Source: Bacillota bacterium
Lineage (GTDB): Bacteria; Bacillota; Clostridia; Lachnospirales; Lachnospiraceae
Reading direction: 5' to 3'
Length of the DNA stretch: 64,000 nucleotides
Assembly (NCBI GenBank): GCA_023437365.1
Contig: JAEZGK010000016.1
Location: 1-64,000 of the forward strand
The notes under the pieces are model-generated. The model was given only the letters and a program-made list of their open reading frames with translations. It had not been told where the DNA came from and ran no database searches. The position numbers and the translations under genes are program-made. Positions 34,146 through 43,903 of the stretch are shown piece by piece; position 1 is the stretch's first letter, and each line of letters starts with the position of its first letter.

Positions 34146-35582
34146 TCATTTTTTAAAAACCCTATTAACTAAAGGCTGTATTAACTCTTTTTTTGTCAAG
34201 TGTAAATAAACCAATGACAATACACAATAGATAGTTGCTCCAATTACTATTTCACAAATTACAGAGAAAACAGTAACACCAATTAAGTTACCGATTATCC
34301 TTACCGTTATATACATTAAAACACCAAAAAGTGTAAAAAAAGGCACATATCTTAAATAGCTAGTCACTTTTGATTCTCTTATCATAGACATAGTTTGTAT
34401 TAACATAACGACTACATATGAGGCAATTGTAGCAATTGCTGCTCCTCTTGCGCTAAATATATTAATCAATCCTATATTTAATATCACATTTATTATTGCA
34501 CCAGCCGTCACTGCCTTTGTATATACCGAATCTTTTCCCAATGGTATCAACATTTGAGTTCGTATAAAATTATTCCATGCAACGAAAGGAATAGTAACAG
34601 CTAATAACTCTACCAATACTATACTTTCTGTATATTCTTCTCCCAAGAAAATCACAACAAACTCTGGCGCAATAGCAGCTAAACCGAAGCTTAATGCAAA
34701 GGACATAAATATCACAAATACAGCAGACGAATCTATTATTTTTTCTGCTTGTTTAGTCTCTTTCCTTGCATACAAATTAGACATTCTGGATAGCATAACT
34801 GTTCCCAATGCTGTGATAAGGCTTAATGGAATGCGAATAATTCTATCCGCATATTCATAACACCCAAGATCAGACATTTTCCCCGACCAACCCAACATAG
34901 TCTTATCAATCATTCGATAAATATGCGAAGCTATAACTGCAACAAACAAAGTAAGTAGTGGTTTTAAATGTTTCAAACAACTCTTAATAGATACTTTTTT
35001 AAACCGAACGTACCGGGGAAGAAATCTCCAAAGAATAATGGAATTAATCAAATAACTTCCCGCCATGATAGCACAATATTTCCACAAGTCTGTTTTATTA
35101 TGTACAAAGAAAAAAATAAAACCGACTGTTAGAATTTTAATTACAATGTTCCTTGTAACAGTTAATTTAAATTTTTCAATTCCAAAGAAAAACCAATTAA
35201 TATCAAATAAAGCACTCAAAACATACATACCTTGAAGAAGTGCATAAACTCGATACTCTCCAGAAAATAACTTTACATATCCAAAATAAATAGCAGCGAT
35301 AAGTCCTGCAGATAGCAAATGCACAATTATCAGTTCAGAAAATACACTATCCAGCAATTCTTTATTATCTCTAGCTTGAGCTATACATCTATTACCGTAT
35401 TGTTCTAATCCAAGCATTGCGAATACAACAAAGTAATAGGCAATTGTGTTAGTATACGAATAAATTCCTGCATTTTCACTTCCTAATACTCTTGAAATAT
35501 ATGGAGCCGTTATTAGCGGCAAAACAATAGCAAGAATCTGATAAACCGATTGGTATGCAAAATTCTTTTTAACATTACTCAT
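34146..35582 (-). CDS. wzx: Polysaccharide flippase (Wzx-like, MATE/MVF superfamily)
   Basis: A 478-residue protein with 12 to 14 membrane helices and the Wzx N-terminus (FAYQSVYQILAIVLPLITAPYISRVLGSENAG). It would flip undecaprenyl-diphosphate-linked repeat units across the membrane for polymerisation by the Wzy-like protein encoded at 38540. AT-rich, unlike the flanking housekeeping genes. Confidence 0.93.
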   Translation of the reverse strand: MSNVKKNFAYQSVYQILAIVLPLITAPYISRVLGSENAGIYSYTNTIAYYFVVFAMLGLEQYGNRCIAQARDNKELLDSVFSELIIVHLLSAGLIAAIYFGYVKLFSGEYRVYALLQGMYVLSALFDINWFFFGIEKFKLTVTRNIVIKILTVGFIFFFVHNKTDLWKYCAIMAGSYLINSIILWRFLPRYVRFKKVSIKSCLKHLKPLLTLFVAVIASHIYRMIDKTMLGWSGKMSDLGCYEYADRIIRIPLSLITALGTVMLSRMSNLYARKETKQAEKIIDSSAVFVIFMSFALSFGLAAIAPEFVVIFLGEEYTESIVLVELLAVTIPFVAWNNFIRTQMLIPLGKDSVYTKAVTAGAIINVILNIGLINIFSARGAAIATIASYVVVMLIQTMSMIRESKVTSYLRYVPFFTLFGVLMYITVRIIGNLIGVTVFSVICEIVIGATIYCVLSLVYLHLTKKELIQPLVNRVFKK

Positions 35583-35627
35583 TCCTATATCACTCTCCCA
35601 CCCAGCACCATTTCAGCCAATTCCTTT

Positions 35628-36440
35628 TCACAAACTATTATGCAGTAAATCACATTGATGCAAACCAATAAGTGTGTTTATGTTTCTCCAGAGATTATAA
35701 TTTGTAGAAATAATATCAGGAATAAGATATTTCGCTATCTGTGAAAGAGAATAAGCATCATCAACAACTCCAATTCCCATTGCATAAGTAGAGCCTATAT
35801 CTCTTAGTTTGTTATTGTTTTTGCTTATGGAATTTTCTCTCTTTCTGCTGTCAAGCATTATGCTATATTCAAAATCAATAATGTTAATATTTCCAGAATT
35901 TATTATTATATTTTTAGGGGTAAAATCAGCATGAATAAAACCAATTTGATGAAATTTTTCTACAATCAACTGGAGTTTACTAATAATCATCTCTTTCTCA
36001 TCTTCATCCAAGCTATCTACAAAAGTTTTATTAGATAATTGATTCCCTGGTAAAAAGCTTTCTACCACAAAAGTATCTGTGCTACAAATAATATCGCATA
36101 CATCAAATGCATCTTCATTAGTTCTTATACTTTTCCGCAAGAAATTTATAGATTCAATTTCTGAAAGAATTGCTTTCTTATTAGTGCTTTTTTTTACATA
36201 ATATTTTTTTTGATCGCGATCAATAGCAATAAATGTCGATGTACCATTGTGCCAACCTCTAATATTAAACGGCCTTAGTTTAACTTCTCCAACACATGAG
36301 TTAATTTTTTCAATAATTCTTTTTCTACCCACTAAAATCCAGTCAATATAGCAATATATAATACAACATTTATGATTTAAGCTCCGCCATCCATAGACAA
36401 CGCCTTTTTCTATTTTTCTACGCAACATTATACTTTTCAT
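35628..36440 (-). CDS. Protein-kinase-fold (WaaP/Kdo-kinase-like) protein
   Basis: A 270-residue protein with kinase-fold motifs: KKYYVKKSTNKKAILSEI (nucleotide Lys), the catalytic loop IGFIHADFTPKNIII (HxDxxxxN) and INIIDFEYS (metal Asp). Kinases of this type in polysaccharide loci phosphorylate sugars of the repeat or lipid carrier, but a regulatory role is possible. The ATG overlaps the upstream stop as ATGA, so it is co-translated with the nucleotidyltransferase-like protein. Confidence 0.75.
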   Translation of the reverse strand: MKSIMLRRKIEKGVVYGWRSLNHKCCIIYCYIDWILVGRKRIIEKINSCVGEVKLRPFNIRGWHNGTSTFIAIDRDQKKYYVKKSTNKKAILSEIESINFLRKSIRTNEDAFDVCDIICSTDTFVVESFLPGNQLSNKTFVDSLDEDEKEMIISKLQLIVEKFHQIGFIHADFTPKNIIINSGNINIIDFEYSIMLDSRKRENSISKNNNKLRDIGSTYAMGIGVVDDAYSLSQIAKYLIPDIISTNYNLWRNINTLIGLHQCDLLHNSL

Positions 36441-37576
36441 GCCATTCTACCTTTTATCAATAGTTTGACGTCCTTCTTAAGTTTATACCATTTTCTTAGT
36501 ATGCTTGCTGGTCCGTTTAGTTTATAATAATTATACGCCACTGTTGGATCCTTAGGTTCAACGACCTTATACTTCTTGTTTAATAAAAAAGCATTTAGTT
36601 CTATAAGCGCATTTTCTTCATCCGATAAATCAATATCCTTAATTCCAAGCGAATTACATAATTCTTTTGTACGAGACACATAGTCACATGAAACCACACT
36701 TTTTTGTATCAATGCATGATAAATCATAGAATATAGATAATTTTCTTTATCTGGCATATAAAAGCCATTCGTATTAAATACTCTATTTACTAAAATTGAC
36801 TTCTCCCAATTATCATCTAAATATCCGTCTCCTATGTGCCTGAGATCAATATTCACTGTCTTGTTTTCAATTTTTACAATTTGCTGAACGCGAGCTTTCT
36901 GATTAGTTGAGTTACTCGAATTTAATACAAGTTTTGTAACATCTATATTTTCACAAAGAATGTCGATGTCAGAGTGTTCTCCGTAATCAATACTATGTGG
37001 TAAATTTTCAAAATTTCTCAAGATAACATATTGTACAGTATGGTTTAATATATAAAACATCTGTTCAATGCTTTCCCATCCTTCTGCACCAGCTAAATCA
37101 ATTTTATCATCCTTTGTTTTAATATTAAATCCATTATCATACATATCTGCTGGACTAATGCCCAATAATAATGTAATATCATGATTCGCCTCTATAATAG
37201 AATTGGTTGCATGTATCACATTGGATTTTGCCCATTTGCGATACATCTCTTTTGAATCAAACATATTTACATTAACAATTTTAACACCTTGATTTGTTCT
37301 TCTTGGAGCATATATCGGTGCCTTATCCTCTACAACTGCAATGATAAATGAACCTATACCACACTCATTCTCTTTATTCGAATTAGCGGGAAGATTTTTA
37401 CCATAGAATCTTCTTAAACTTTGTGTAAACAACTCTTTTTTCCAAGTTATTTTTTTGGTGAGTTTTATAGAAAATCTACTTGCTATGTCATTTAGAATTC
37501 TTTCCTTATAAGACTCTCCATTATTCCAAATTATAAATAGGTGTAACTCCGGCTGCTCATTTTGATATGCTTTCAT
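36437..37576 (-). CDS. Polysaccharide-locus protein with nucleotidyltransferase-like motif
   Basis: A 379-residue protein of uncertain family. A central DYGEHSDIDILCE (near 198-210) matches the DxD of nucleotidyltransferase folds, and the surrounding helices (VQYVILRNFENLPH) resemble those in capsule-associated nucleotidyltransferases. With the adjoining kinase it could add a phosphate-linked substituent to the repeat unit (inference). It overlaps the next upstream gene by 20 bp and the downstream one by 4 bp. Confidence 0.6.
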   Translation of the reverse strand: MKAYQNEQPELHLFIIWNNGESYKERILNDIASRFSIKLTKKITWKKELFTQSLRRFYGKNLPANSNKENECGIGSFIIAVVEDKAPIYAPRRTNQGVKIVNVNMFDSKEMYRKWAKSNVIHATNSIIEANHDITLLLGISPADMYDNGFNIKTKDDKIDLAGAEGWESIEQMFYILNHTVQYVILRNFENLPHSIDYGEHSDIDILCENIDVTKLVLNSSNSTNQKARVQQIVKIENKTVNIDLRHIGDGYLDDNWEKSILVNRVFNTNGFYMPDKENYLYSMIYHALIQKSVVSCDYVSRTKELCNSLGIKDIDLSDEENALIELNAFLLNKKYKVVEPKDPTVAYNYYKLNGPASILRKWYKLKKDVKLLIKGRMA

Positions 37577-38543
37577 TATTGATTACCCCCTCTAGAAAAT
37601 CCAAAAAGAAATACGGAGATAAGATATTCTGGCTAGTGTTCATCTCTACATACGTACATTGTAACAGAGCATTAACATCTATATCAGTAATGTTCTTATA
37701 CAAAATCATGTTTTGGGAATCATATATTCTCATTGATTGTAGTTGTATATTGTTAGATACTAGTATTTTATGATATAAAATAGCTTCATAAGTTCTAAAA
37801 GTACACCCTGTCTGCTCTTTTTGAACGATCTCATAAAGAATTCTAGTCCTACGCACCTTTTTTAGTGTTTCATTATACGGTAAAAACTCGTTATAATGTA
37901 TTCCTTCTACAGTCTGCTTTTCTTTCGGAACATCGATAACATAAAAATCACATTTAAGACCCGATATAACAAACAATTTATACGCTTTATGTATATCTTC
38001 TAATCTTCCTTTATCTCGTCCTACAAAGAAAACATCTGTCAGTTCTTCATTTTTTATTTCATCTGGTGTGTTATCCGCACAATATATTCCGCAATAATAA
38101 TACCAGTCATATTTTTTGCAATCAGCTCTATCATAAGATACAACTATATCGAAAGTAGTATTAATGTAATTTATCCGTTTATCAGATAATTGCACAGTTG
38201 AATTAAGAAAGTAATATACTATTTTCAATTTATTATATCTTTTTCTTAATTTATTTATAAAATGAGAATCATATGCTAACCTGCAGCCTTCAGCAAATAT
38301 TACAATCCATTGCTCCCCACTGTCATTGGGTATTTTATCCATATATTTATTGTACCAAATACTTTTTAGTGGCAAATTAATATATCGATTTGCTTTTTCT
38401 GATGTATGAAAAAGATTAATCTTCCCTATTATGCTTTCAAAAGTAGTTTTGGCAAAAAAACAATTCACATCATTCTGCAAATCATTGAATACATATTTTG
38501 AATATCCATATATACCTTCAAATATTATATATTTCGCATTCAT
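37557..38543 (-). CDS. Putative glycosyltransferase
   Basis: A 328-residue soluble protein. The C-terminal half has ILYEIVQKEQTGCTFRTYEAILYHKILVSNN, where a conserved Glu in an FRTYEA helix typical of GT-B capsule transferases is visible, and the middle holds VFFVGRDKGRLEDI. The N-terminus is unlike known families. It is tightly coupled to the polymerase gene (ATGA overlap), so it probably adds a late sugar of the repeat. Confidence 0.65.
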   Translation of the reverse strand: MNAKYIIFEGIYGYSKYVFNDLQNDVNCFFAKTTFESIIGKINLFHTSEKANRYINLPLKSIWYNKYMDKIPNDSGEQWIVIFAEGCRLAYDSHFINKLRKRYNKLKIVYYFLNSTVQLSDKRINYINTTFDIVVSYDRADCKKYDWYYYCGIYCADNTPDEIKNEELTDVFFVGRDKGRLEDIHKAYKLFVISGLKCDFYVIDVPKEKQTVEGIHYNEFLPYNETLKKVRRTRILYEIVQKEQTGCTFRTYEAILYHKILVSNNIQLQSMRIYDSQNMILYKNITDIDVNALLQCTYVEMNTSQNILSPYFFLDFLEGVINNESISK

Positions 38544-39829
38544 ATCGTATACTCCATTTCAAATGGCATTCTTGCATATAAAAAAAGCAGCAGAAGAATT
38601 TCAAATATCGTTGTTGCAGTTAGTATCTGAGAAAATACTCTTTCAGTGATAAAAGAAAAGAAAACATAAAATATCAAGAAACTGTATACCGTATAATTTA
38701 CCGGTTTTAATTCTTCTTTATTTGTAACTTGTCTATAAAAAATGCCAAATATAATTCCCATGAGCAGCATAAGAACTTGTGTTCCCACATACCCATAGTC
38801 GGATAAATAATTGCGAAAACAAGTATAAATATTTGTTGTAAATCCTCCGATAGTTATAAATGCTCCATGTGAGAAGTATGAAACGTTGTATGTAACATTG
38901 ACTCCTATTAATTCTAAAATTCTTGTTAATCCTGATAAAGTATAGTAGCCAAAAGTAGAATTACCATCAAAATTTTGTATAAAAGTATCTAATGCAGGAA
39001 TACCTCCCGCAGAATACACTGATATAGTTTCAAAAAAACCTCCAATTTGCGTTTTACCCGTTAAGTTCCCCAATACGGCAAATGCGCAAAGACCGAAAAC
39101 CAATATATAGACAATTCTTCTTTTTGCTTTAGAAGAAATACTTATTTCCTTATGTACCTGCCTGTTAGTCAATAACCAAATCAAAGTACAGCAAAAAACA
39201 ACATGCATCATCGTACTTCTTGCAGATGACAGTACGCATGACAGCATGCATAATCCTAGCATCAGTAAATATTTCGGCTGAGATTTTTGATATAAGGCCT
39301 TGTAATAACAATACCTATTAAAAAAATAATAAGTAAAGCCATAGCTTGCAATTTCCAGAAGTTTCAATCCAAAATTTGATGAATTTTCGCTTATTCCATA
39401 AGCCCGGTAATTCGACAAAAGGTACTCTCCTTGCCCATATGTTGCAAAACTACTCCGAATGCTTCTTAATCTAACAACAATCAATAAGACAGATAGTATT
39501 AACCCCATTACGAAATAAAAGTTCTCTGTCTTTTTTGTGCAATATTTAGCTTTTAAATGATATTCCCCAATAACAATTCTCCTAAATTTTAAATTAAGTC
39601 TTTTTCCAAATTGTTCTCCAATGAACATTAGAAAGGGTGACATGCAAATTACAGAAAACGTGGTAAAAGAAATCTGATATTGCCACGTACTTGTATTAAC
39701 TGCCAATATAAAAGTTGCATAAACAAAACCCATGTTAAACAAGACTGATGGGCGCAGTATATCTTTATCTATAGCCAGATTTACAATTAATTCAATTATA
39801 AGTACCGCTAGTAGCCAATAATTCATCAT
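38540..39829 (-). CDS. wzy: Wzy-like polysaccharide polymerase
   Basis: A 429-residue protein with about 11 hydrophobic helices and a larger outside loop (near 265-330), the usual layout of O-antigen/capsule repeat-unit polymerases, which share little sequence. The motif DYGYVGTQVLMLLMGIIFGI near the end is often seen in this family. It joins repeat units flipped by the Wzx-like protein, with length set by the Wzz/kinase pair. Confidence 0.85.
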   Translation of the reverse strand: MMNYWLLAVLIIELIVNLAIDKDILRPSVLFNMGFVYATFILAVNTSTWQYQISFTTFSVICMSPFLMFIGEQFGKRLNLKFRRIVIGEYHLKAKYCTKKTENFYFVMGLILSVLLIVVRLRSIRSSFATYGQGEYLLSNYRAYGISENSSNFGLKLLEIASYGFTYYFFNRYCYYKALYQKSQPKYLLMLGLCMLSCVLSSARSTMMHVVFCCTLIWLLTNRQVHKEISISSKAKRRIVYILVFGLCAFAVLGNLTGKTQIGGFFETISVYSAGGIPALDTFIQNFDGNSTFGYYTLSGLTRILELIGVNVTYNVSYFSHGAFITIGGFTTNIYTCFRNYLSDYGYVGTQVLMLLMGIIFGIFYRQVTNKEELKPVNYTVYSFLIFYVFFSFITERVFSQILTATTIFEILLLLFLYARMPFEMEYTI

Positions 39830-39862
39830 TCAGTACCTCTTATTTTTCACTTAGTATAAAAT

Positions 39863-40756
39863 CTACTTTGATTTAAGCTTTTTATTATATTTATATCTAA
39901 TAAATATCGAGAGAGCAACTCCTGAGGGAATAGCTAAAATAGTCGTACCTTTACAGTTAGCTTTCTGAATAAAATGCGCATCTTTTGCAAAGATTGCACT
40001 AGATACATAGTGCGTTGCCTCCCACCATTTCTCTTTGAATGCGTGCATAATTGGAACCATTGCATTCCTATATACCATGTAACCTTTAGGTGCAGTCACA
40101 TATCTTTTTACTTTATTCATAACTTCTCCATCTGCCAGATATTCCTGGCAACACAGACCGTCATGAATAACCAGCATCTTATAATCCTGATCAATCAGGA
40201 AATAAATATATCCTACCGCAACATAATGCTCGTCCTCATACATAGGATAGTAATATTTTTGAAGAAGATCCGATCTTAAAGCGAATTTAAAATCCCCCTT
40301 AATCTTCCGCATATATCGAAGCTCGTACAATGTAGTTTCTTCTAAATCCTCAGGAATTTTAGCTAACGGTGTACCTTTTGTATTTTTACACATACCGATA
40401 ACACCAGAATAGTTACCTTTTGGTCTATTATTCCAGCGTTCCAATACTTTTTCTATACAATCATCAAATAAGAAATCGTCTGAATCGCAACCAATACACA
40501 GCTCTGTTGTTAAGTTTATATGCCCCGTATTATGAGCGCCGTGCATTCCTTGATTTTCTTGATAGATGTACTGAATTTCAAGAATTCCTTCTATAATCCA
40601 TCCTTCTACCAATTCTCTTGTATTATCTGTTGATCCATCATCAATAATTTGCCATATAAAATTCTGGCATGTTTGACGTTTCAATGCTTCATAACATTGA
40701 GGTAAAATATAGGCTCTATTATATGATGGCGTAAAAACTGTAATCTGCTTTTTCAT
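39863..40756 (-). CDS. Family 2 glycosyltransferase
   Basis: A 297-residue GT-A enzyme: FTPSYNRAYILPQCYEAL (nucleotide loop), IIDDGSTDNT, and the metal motif GCDSDD (DxD). A later KGDFKFALRSDLLQKY resembles that of capsular transferases of this family. It would add one sugar of the repeat unit. The gap to the acetyltransferase gene is 3 bp. Confidence 0.9.
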   Translation of the reverse strand: MKKQITVFTPSYNRAYILPQCYEALKRQTCQNFIWQIIDDGSTDNTRELVEGWIIEGILEIQYIYQENQGMHGAHNTGHINLTTELCIGCDSDDFLFDDCIEKVLERWNNRPKGNYSGVIGMCKNTKGTPLAKIPEDLEETTLYELRYMRKIKGDFKFALRSDLLQKYYYPMYEDEHYVAVGYIYFLIDQDYKMLVIHDGLCCQEYLADGEVMNKVKRYVTAPKGYMVYRNAMVPIMHAFKEKWWEATHYVSSAIFAKDAHFIQKANCKGTTILAIPSGVALSIFIRYKYNKKLKSK

Positions 40757-40759
40757 ACT

Positions 40760-41332
40760 TTACCCCCTATCTTTAATCACTTTAGCTGGAACTCCAGCAA
40801 CCACAGTATTTTCCGCAACATCTTTAGTCACAACTGCACCTGCCCCAATAATAGCACCTGAATGCACCGTATTATTTCCCAAAATTACAGCTTTTGAACC
40901 AATCCAAACATTGTCCTTTATTTCTACTGGACAAGCAACAATTATCTGATCCTTAATTGGTATATCAGTTTTATCAAACCCATGATTTACAGACATAATA
41001 GTCGTTCCATGTGCAATCGAAACATCATTTCCAATTGTAATCCCACCATAAGCTTCGATATATGTCATGGGATGAATACTTACATTATTACCGATAGATA
41101 AATTCTGGACATTGAAAAGATACACATCCGGATGGATTGATACATTATCTCCTACAGATTTTGAAAGATTTTTTATCAAACAATATCTTTTTACCAGACC
41201 TAAGTATCCATTTTTCTTTCTATTATTAATAAGTAATTTTCTCTGAATTGATTTCGGAAAAAACGAATAGACTTTACTCAAAATATCTATTATTAATTTA
41301 TATTTATTAAATTTATCTCTACCTCTAACCAT
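40760..41332 (-). CDS. Hexapeptide-repeat acetyltransferase
   Basis: A 190-residue left-handed beta-helix acyltransferase with repeated [LIV]GxxxxI turns (IGNNVSIHPMTYIEAYGGITIGNDVSIAHG), the catalytic His in SVNHG, and the ending GAGAVVTKDVAENTVVAGVPAKVI. Such enzymes O- or N-acetylate sugars with acetyl-CoA. It and the next gene are probably used to decorate the repeat unit. Confidence 0.9.
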   Translation of the reverse strand: MVRGRDKFNKYKLIIDILSKVYSFFPKSIQRKLLINNRKKNGYLGLVKRYCLIKNLSKSVGDNVSIHPDVYLFNVQNLSIGNNVSIHPMTYIEAYGGITIGNDVSIAHGTTIMSVNHGFDKTDIPIKDQIIVACPVEIKDNVWIGSKAVILGNNTVHSGAIIGAGAVVTKDVAENTVVAGVPAKVIKDRG

Positions 41333-41336
41333 AATA

Positions 41337-41879
41337 TCACTTCACTTCCATCCGTTTCTGCACAATAACCGAGCCTGCAGGATACGTTCCCTTTATAATA
41401 CTTCCGGCTCCAACAACACACTCATCCCCAAGCACAGTCCCTCTCAGTATCACTGTATTAGCACCAATCCATACGCTATTTCCAATAATTACCGAGCTTG
41501 TTTTATACTCTTCTGCCTTTATGCCTCCAACTGCTTTATAATCGTGATCGTGGTCATATATCTGCACATTAGGAGAAAGCTGAACATCATCACCAATTAT
41601 CACTCTTTCCCTGCAGACAATCATATTATTGCAATTGACCGAAGTATTCTTTCCAATTTTGCACACAGCACCTTTTCTTACACGTATTTTGGCACCATCA
41701 CGCATCTTAAATTTTTCACCGATTTCAAGATTTCCTCCAGTGTCCAAAGTAATTTCTGTCAGTGGAGATACCAGAGAAATCTTGGGTCCCTTAAAATGTG
41801 ACCCCCGCGTTATTTTTAATACAAGCATCTTCAGCATTCCACAAGGAACACAGTATGCTGCATGGATATATTTATTCAT
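41337..41879 (-). CDS. Hexapeptide-repeat acyltransferase
   Basis: A 180-residue left-handed beta-helix acyltransferase: VNCNNMIVCRERVIIGDDVQLSPNVQIYDHDHDYKAV, with the family His in YDHDHD, then VWIGANTVILRGTVLGDECVVGAGS. It shares only the fold with the neighbouring acetyltransferase. Its N-terminus is hydrophobic but too short for a membrane domain. Confidence 0.9.
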   Translation of the reverse strand: MNKYIHAAYCVPCGMLKMLVLKITRGSHFKGPKISLVSPLTEITLDTGGNLEIGEKFKMRDGAKIRVRKGAVCKIGKNTSVNCNNMIVCRERVIIGDDVQLSPNVQIYDHDHDYKAVGGIKAEEYKTSSVIIGNSVWIGANTVILRGTVLGDECVVGAGSIIKGTYPAGSVIVQKRMEVK

Positions 41880-41892
41880 CTCTTTTCCTCAT

Positions 41893-43836
41893 TTAAGCAC
41901 AAATTGCAGAGTGGCCAACTTCATTGCAGTATTTCTGAATAACAATCTGACGGTCAAACTCCCTTTCTATCTTTTCCCGGCCAGCCTTACCCATCGCAGC
42001 TCTTTCCTCTACTCTAAGTTGCAGGAACTTCTCAATCTGCTCAACCAATCTATTGGTATTTCCGGCTTCAAAAAGATACCCTGTGACGCCTTCATCAATA
42101 ACATCCATGGTTCCGTTAATCTTAGAACCGATGCAAACTCTACCAGTCGCAGCGCTCTCCAGCAACACATTAGGGATTCCCTCCCCACCATGTGACGTAA
42201 GAACAGTGCAGTTACATTTTGCAATCCAGTCTCCTATATCAGTACGGAATCCTATATAATTTACAATGCCTTCCCTCTGATAATCATTAACAATCTTCTT
42301 GTATTCTTCCTCCTCATTCCAACCAGCGATTATAAACTCCGTATTCGGATACTTCGCTTTTACTGTCTTTGCCGCCTCCAGATATTCATCAATACCCTTC
42401 AATTTCATAACCCGACCAATAAAGATAAATCGTGTAATTTCATCCTGCGGCATTTCTACAAATGCGTGTTCTTCCAGATTACAGCCAGAGCCAGGAAGGA
42501 TTTCATAGTTGTTTCCAACCATGCCATTTTTAATAAAAAAGTCACGGTCGCCAGTATTTTGGAAATATACCTTATAACATTTCTTCACAGTTGCCCGATA
42601 AAGTATTTTGCATATTTTCGAAATCGCATTGTCTTCCAAGAAAGTTCCTCCTGTTCCAGTGATATTGCATACCTGCTTATACTTTCCATTGGAAGCTAGA
42701 GTTCCGTAAATATTCGGTTTAATAGTGTATGAGAAAATAATATCTGGGTTAATATTCGGAATCATCTTCTTATAATATACAATCAGCTTGAGATCTTTAA
42801 GAGGATTCACTCCACGTCTATCAATCTCAGTAAGCACAATTTTGCAGCCCAGATTTTCAAAATACCTATTTCCCGGATCTTCTGGCAGAGACAGATAAAC
42901 TTCATGTCCTTCCTCTACCAGACGTTTAATCAGTTCTTTTCTGAAGGAATACAGTGTAAAATAGTGATTCGCTAAAAACAGAATTCTTTTCTTTTCTTCT
43001 TTCTTCATCTCACCAGTGCCGCCTTCAACCACGGAATTATCTTTAACAACCTTGCTGATAGTTCTAAAGAAGCACTTTGCATCAAAGAGAAGGCTCTGCT
43101 TCTGGACATACTCTCCGTCAAGTTTTGCCTTGACAGGAATTTCAAGTTCATCACGACCATTAATCTGTGCCCAACCGGTAAGACCAGGCTTTACATCATT
43201 TGCACCGTACTTATCTCTCTCTGCGGTTAGAAGGTCCTGATTCCAGAGAGCCGGACGCGGTCCGATAAAGGAGATGTTACCCACAAAGATGTCCCAAATC
43301 TGGGGTAGCTCGTCCAAGCTATGGGCACGCAAGAACTTACCAACCTTAGTAATATATTGGTCTGGATTGGATAACTGGTGGGTTGGTACATCCTGTGGTG
43401 TAGATATCTTCATCGTACGGAATTTGTGTATCCTGAAATACTCCTTGTTCTGACCGATACGCCTCTGCGTAAATAGAACTGAACCAGGATCATCTATTTT
43501 AATTGCCAGGCTGATACCAAGATAAATTGGTGATAAAATTACTAGTCCAGCAAAGGACATGACTACATCAATCGCTCTTTTTACATACTTGTTGTAAAGA
43601 TCATTATTCGGTTGCGCTTCTCCTACCGCTTTCAGATGTCCTTTTACACCGTCTGCATTCTCCTTGTCGTTTTCATCTTCAACGAATATTAATTTCTTGC
43701 CTGCCATAGGATTCTTCTGTTCCGGTACATCATCGTACACATATTTTCCCTTCTTGATTTTGGAAAAAACATACATGACAACAAAAGAAGCGCCGAGCAC
43801 TGTTGCAGATATAGCAATGATTTTCTTGATATCCAT
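41893..43836 (-). CDS. Fusion: phosphoglycosyl transferase (PglC/WcaJ type) + family 4 glycosyltransferase
   Basis: The start at 43836 (MDIKKIIAISATVLG) follows GGGGTGGGAT; the frame is open to 43848. An N-terminal membrane helix (about 5-25) and a 55-residue charged linker precede a monotopic phosphoglycosyl transferase (84-275: VLFTQRRIGQNKEYFRIHKF, catalytic Asp-Glu in AHSLDELPQ at 175-176, FIGPRPALWNQDL, KPGLTGWAQINGRDEL). A short hinge (GGTGEMKKEEKKR) leads to a GT-B family 4 glycosyltransferase (285-647) with GGEGIPNVLLESAATG (Glu-x7-Glu). One protein would thus load the first sugar phosphate on the lipid carrier and add the second sugar. Elsewhere these are separate genes. Confidence 0.9.
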   Translation of the reverse strand: MDIKKIIAISATVLGASFVVMYVFSKIKKGKYVYDDVPEQKNPMAGKKLIFVEDENDKENADGVKGHLKAVGEAQPNNDLYNKYVKRAIDVVMSFAGLVILSPIYLGISLAIKIDDPGSVLFTQRRIGQNKEYFRIHKFRTMKISTPQDVPTHQLSNPDQYITKVGKFLRAHSLDELPQIWDIFVGNISFIGPRPALWNQDLLTAERDKYGANDVKPGLTGWAQINGRDELEIPVKAKLDGEYVQKQSLLFDAKCFFRTISKVVKDNSVVEGGTGEMKKEEKKRILFLANHYFTLYSFRKELIKRLVEEGHEVYLSLPEDPGNRYFENLGCKIVLTEIDRRGVNPLKDLKLIVYYKKMIPNINPDIIFSYTIKPNIYGTLASNGKYKQVCNITGTGGTFLEDNAISKICKILYRATVKKCYKVYFQNTGDRDFFIKNGMVGNNYEILPGSGCNLEEHAFVEMPQDEITRFIFIGRVMKLKGIDEYLEAAKTVKAKYPNTEFIIAGWNEEEEYKKIVNDYQREGIVNYIGFRTDIGDWIAKCNCTVLTSHGGEGIPNVLLESAATGRVCIGSKINGTMDVIDEGVTGYLFEAGNTNRLVEQIEKFLQLRVEERAAMGKAGREKIEREFDRQIVIQKYCNEVGHSAICA

Positions 43837-43903
43837 ATCCCACCCCAAATTCTCTTGTTATTGTTTATCATTAGAAGAAGTTATCATCTCCTCCTGTTAG
43901 TTC

